From: Semisulcospira habei
Lineage: Eukaryota > Mollusca > Gastropoda > Semisulcospiridae
DNA length: 64,000 nucleotides
Assembly (NCBI GenBank): GCA_036245525.1
Contig: BTPG01000006.1
Location: 94,505,417-94,569,416, forward strand
Direction of reading: 5' to 3'
The notes below the pieces were generated by a model. It worked only from the letters and a program-made list of their open reading frames with translations, made no database searches and was not told the origin of the DNA. Shown in pieces: positions 62,041-64,000 of the stretch (position 1 is the first letter of the stretch; every line of letters begins with the position of its first letter). The translations under genes and the position numbers were made by a program.

Positions 62041-62543
62041 TACATGTTGGAAAAAACGGTGCTCACATCATCTTGGCTGCTGATCGGGCCGCTCGGGCTG
62101 GTGCGACCGGTTCGCCGGGAGCCCAGCCCGTGCGGCTCACTTATTCTTTTCAAGAAGTTAAAAATAAAATTAATAAAGTTATAGTTGAAATTAGTAATGA
62201 AAATAATTTAATATTGGCTAGGGAGTATCCAAGCATCCTTGCCTACAGAATTATGAAAAATCATTCGATTTATAAACTGCCTATGGTAGACGGGGCAATC
62301 AATAGGATTTGCATTGGTGGTTGGCGCGCCAGATTGACTCGCCCTGCATGTCTCTGCGGCGAGGACTTCACCCCAGACCATGCGGTCTTGGAGTGTGAGG
62401 CTTTCGACGCAGAGTGTGCTGAGCTGAGAACAGCTTATCCGGTAGCCTCGTCTCTCCATACAATTCTAGAAAACGCTAATAAGCATACTATTGCTTTAAT
62501 TACAGATATATTGAAACTTCCTGTCTTTTCTGAGTTAATTTAA
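62041..62543 (+). pseudogene. C-terminus of non-LTR polyprotein (RNase H end and Cys/His motif)
   Basis: The frame, open from 61971 and ending at TAA 62541-62543, carries HVGKNGAHIILAADRAARAG, reminiscent of the last RNase H motif (GNExADxAAK). After that comes INRICIGGWRARLTRPACLC followed by GEDFTPDHAVLEC, the CxCGx(n)HxLxxC motif that closes many I/Jockey-type ORF2 proteins. The reverse transcriptase part is missing, so it cannot transpose. It is the intact C-terminal fragment of a dead copy. Confidence 0.7.
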
Positions 62544-62925
62544 TACATTTACCATATAAGTTAGTGGGTACATCGGTGGCCCTATCCCAGGTCTGTCTTG
62601 AATTTTTTTTCTGACCGTCAAATTAAGTGTAAAGTGTATAGATTTATTTTGTAGATTTTATTCTATAATTCTTAACGGATGGTCCTGAATTTTAACCTAA
62701 TTTTAGAAATTTTCTTTGAAATAAATTAATGTACAAATGACCGTTGTCTCTGTTCTGGGTCAGAGACCAAAACTCCAGCTATGTATATGAATCTTATATT
62801 TTTATCTCGTAATTTTTAACTCTAATTAATCTCTATATAGCGCTCAAATTAAAGTTACAATGGCTAGTCCCTGATCACTTTTAGTGCCAATGGGACATAA
62901 AAATGAAGAAGATGATGCTCACATC
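62041..62925 (+). mobile_element. 3' end of a non-LTR retrotransposon
   Basis: 5'-truncated copy: the open frame to 62543, a 3' untranslated part and a tail ATGAAGAAGATGATG near 62902-62916. The left junction is uncertain because the frame runs on into the palindrome. Confidence 0.7.
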
Positions 62926-64000
62926 GCACACATGAATGTTTCAGCCTGTCTGGCCTGGCCGTATATACAAAGTTTTGTGACACAGGTCTCGATTTTGTTG
63001 TAGTCACTCATCCTTTGTATATTTCGAACATGTTTCACTTTAAAAAGTCAGGTACTGCTCTCGTCAGCGGACCGGCAAACCTGACCACAGATTTGTGATT
63101 TAGTTATCACATTCGTCCTTCTGTTTTTAAAGGAATATCTGTGGATTTGTTGTTTGACGGTATTTGTTATCCGTTCATTGTGAGTTGGTTGGGTTCATTG
63201 CGTCTCCCCGAGGAGTACCGTTCAACGCACTGTGGGAGGTTTACCAGCCCTAGGGTATTTTGTGTCACCAATTTTGGTGCGATTACCCCGCCGTTTATGT
63301 TACCTTCATTGCGTTTTCGCAACGGTGTTTTCAACGAGGCATTTCGGGTTGTTTAGCGCCAGGCTGTTGTACGTCACCAATATGTTTGGTGCGATTTCAG
63401 TTAGTTGCTGGATTCCTCTAACCACGGCATTCTGGTTTATGCCAGTGCACAGTTTGTGGCGAGGCTGTAGCTTTTACTACGACCTTCTCGTCTGCAGTTC
63501 AAGTGACGTGTGCGGCTACTACCGCGTTGGCGGTTCGCTGTGCGCTCCGGTCACGTGGTCCCGCACAGCGCGCTACGCGCGTGCCTGTTGCTAGGCTGGC
63601 GGTTCGTCGTTGACTGTTTAGCTTTCGAGCGCAATGTCCGTTCGTCTCTTTATTGTTGTTGTTGTTTATTTGTGGTTTCTTTTTTGGCATAATTGCGACC
63701 TCAGTGTTGTTTTTTGTTTGTTTTCTCACTCTTTCTCTTCTCCATCTCAGTCTGTCAAGTTGTTTTCGACTGGTTTTAGTTTAGACGAGATTAACATGTC
63801 TCCCAGATTTTTGTGCCTTTTGTAGGCTATCATTGGAGGTGTTGCGAAGAGTTTGTTGCAGTCAGGGTCCCGTGAGATACTGGGATACTGGGCCAGTGTT
63901 TTCTCAGGGCTTTTGCTAACCCTCTAGTCACAGGGTAGTAAGTCAAATAAACTGTCTTACAATCACTTAAACAAATGATTTATAGTCATGTAAGACAGAA
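62926..64000. other. No gene recognised
   Basis: Contains two near-copies of GTCACCAATxTTTGGTGCGATT (about 63267 and 63374) and a short hairpin CTGTCTTAC/GTAAGACAG at 63951-63998. Short open frames lack domains. Confidence 0.4.

Noticed and set aside
61971..62543. 190-codon frame as an intact host gene
   Set aside because: It contains the RNase H end and Cys/His closing motif of non-LTR retrotransposons, and its first ~25 codons lie in an unrelated palindrome.

Overview
The window looks like a piece of a metazoan nuclear genome, most likely a marine invertebrate and plausibly a mollusc. It has a vertebrate-style intron/exon gene, an isolated C-type lectin exon, a tRNA-Lys gene, tRNA-derived SINEs, non-LTR retrotransposon remnants, long (CA)n/(GT)n tracts and very many short foldback transposons. 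The species assignment is inference only.

Layout: (1) 1-540 is the end of a Polinton/Maverick-like element that continues off the left edge. (2) 0.97-9.1 kb holds a possible coiled-coil exon, a 4.5 kb element with ~1.07 kb inverted arms enclosing a decayed reverse transcriptase/RNase H gene, and a C-type lectin exon whose splice donor is the target site of a foldback transposon. (3) 9.9-14.6 kb and 27.5-32.8 kb are featureless blocks of abnormal composition; the second opens with 348 consecutive bases without a G. They may be unpolished assembly. (4) 18.5-36.2 kb, minus strand, carries nine exons of an aldo-keto reductase gene with splice junctions in phase and the catalytic tetrad intact. 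Its introns are full of foldback MITEs, and a 127 bp tandem duplication cuts through exon 6. The short last exon was not found. (5) 37-41.6 kb holds SINEs, microsatellites and AAGGTCA-rich sequence.

(6) 41.9-55.7 kb is the main find: a densely packed Polinton/Maverick (adintovirus-like) element. It encodes a protein-primed family B DNA polymerase, a retroviral-type integrase, an A32-like packaging ATPase, a putative double-jelly-roll major capsid protein, a putative penton, and several small membrane or basic proteins. Together these would replicate, package and integrate the element. Almost every gene starts at an A/T-rich box ending in (A)ATAAAAATG. One gene is split by an in-frame stop. 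I see no adenain-type protease and no inverted terminal repeat at the right end.

(7) 55.7-64 kb is mostly non-coding, with a 248 bp inverted-repeat MITE, tRNA-Lys(UUU), a 107 bp tandem duplication, a near-perfect palindrome and the 3' end of a non-LTR retrotransposon with an RNase H tail and a CCHC-like motif.

A recurring theme is a set of related foldback elements (about 80, 207-223 or 216 bp) bounded by TTAA or one-base variants, which suggests piggyBac-type mobilisation.
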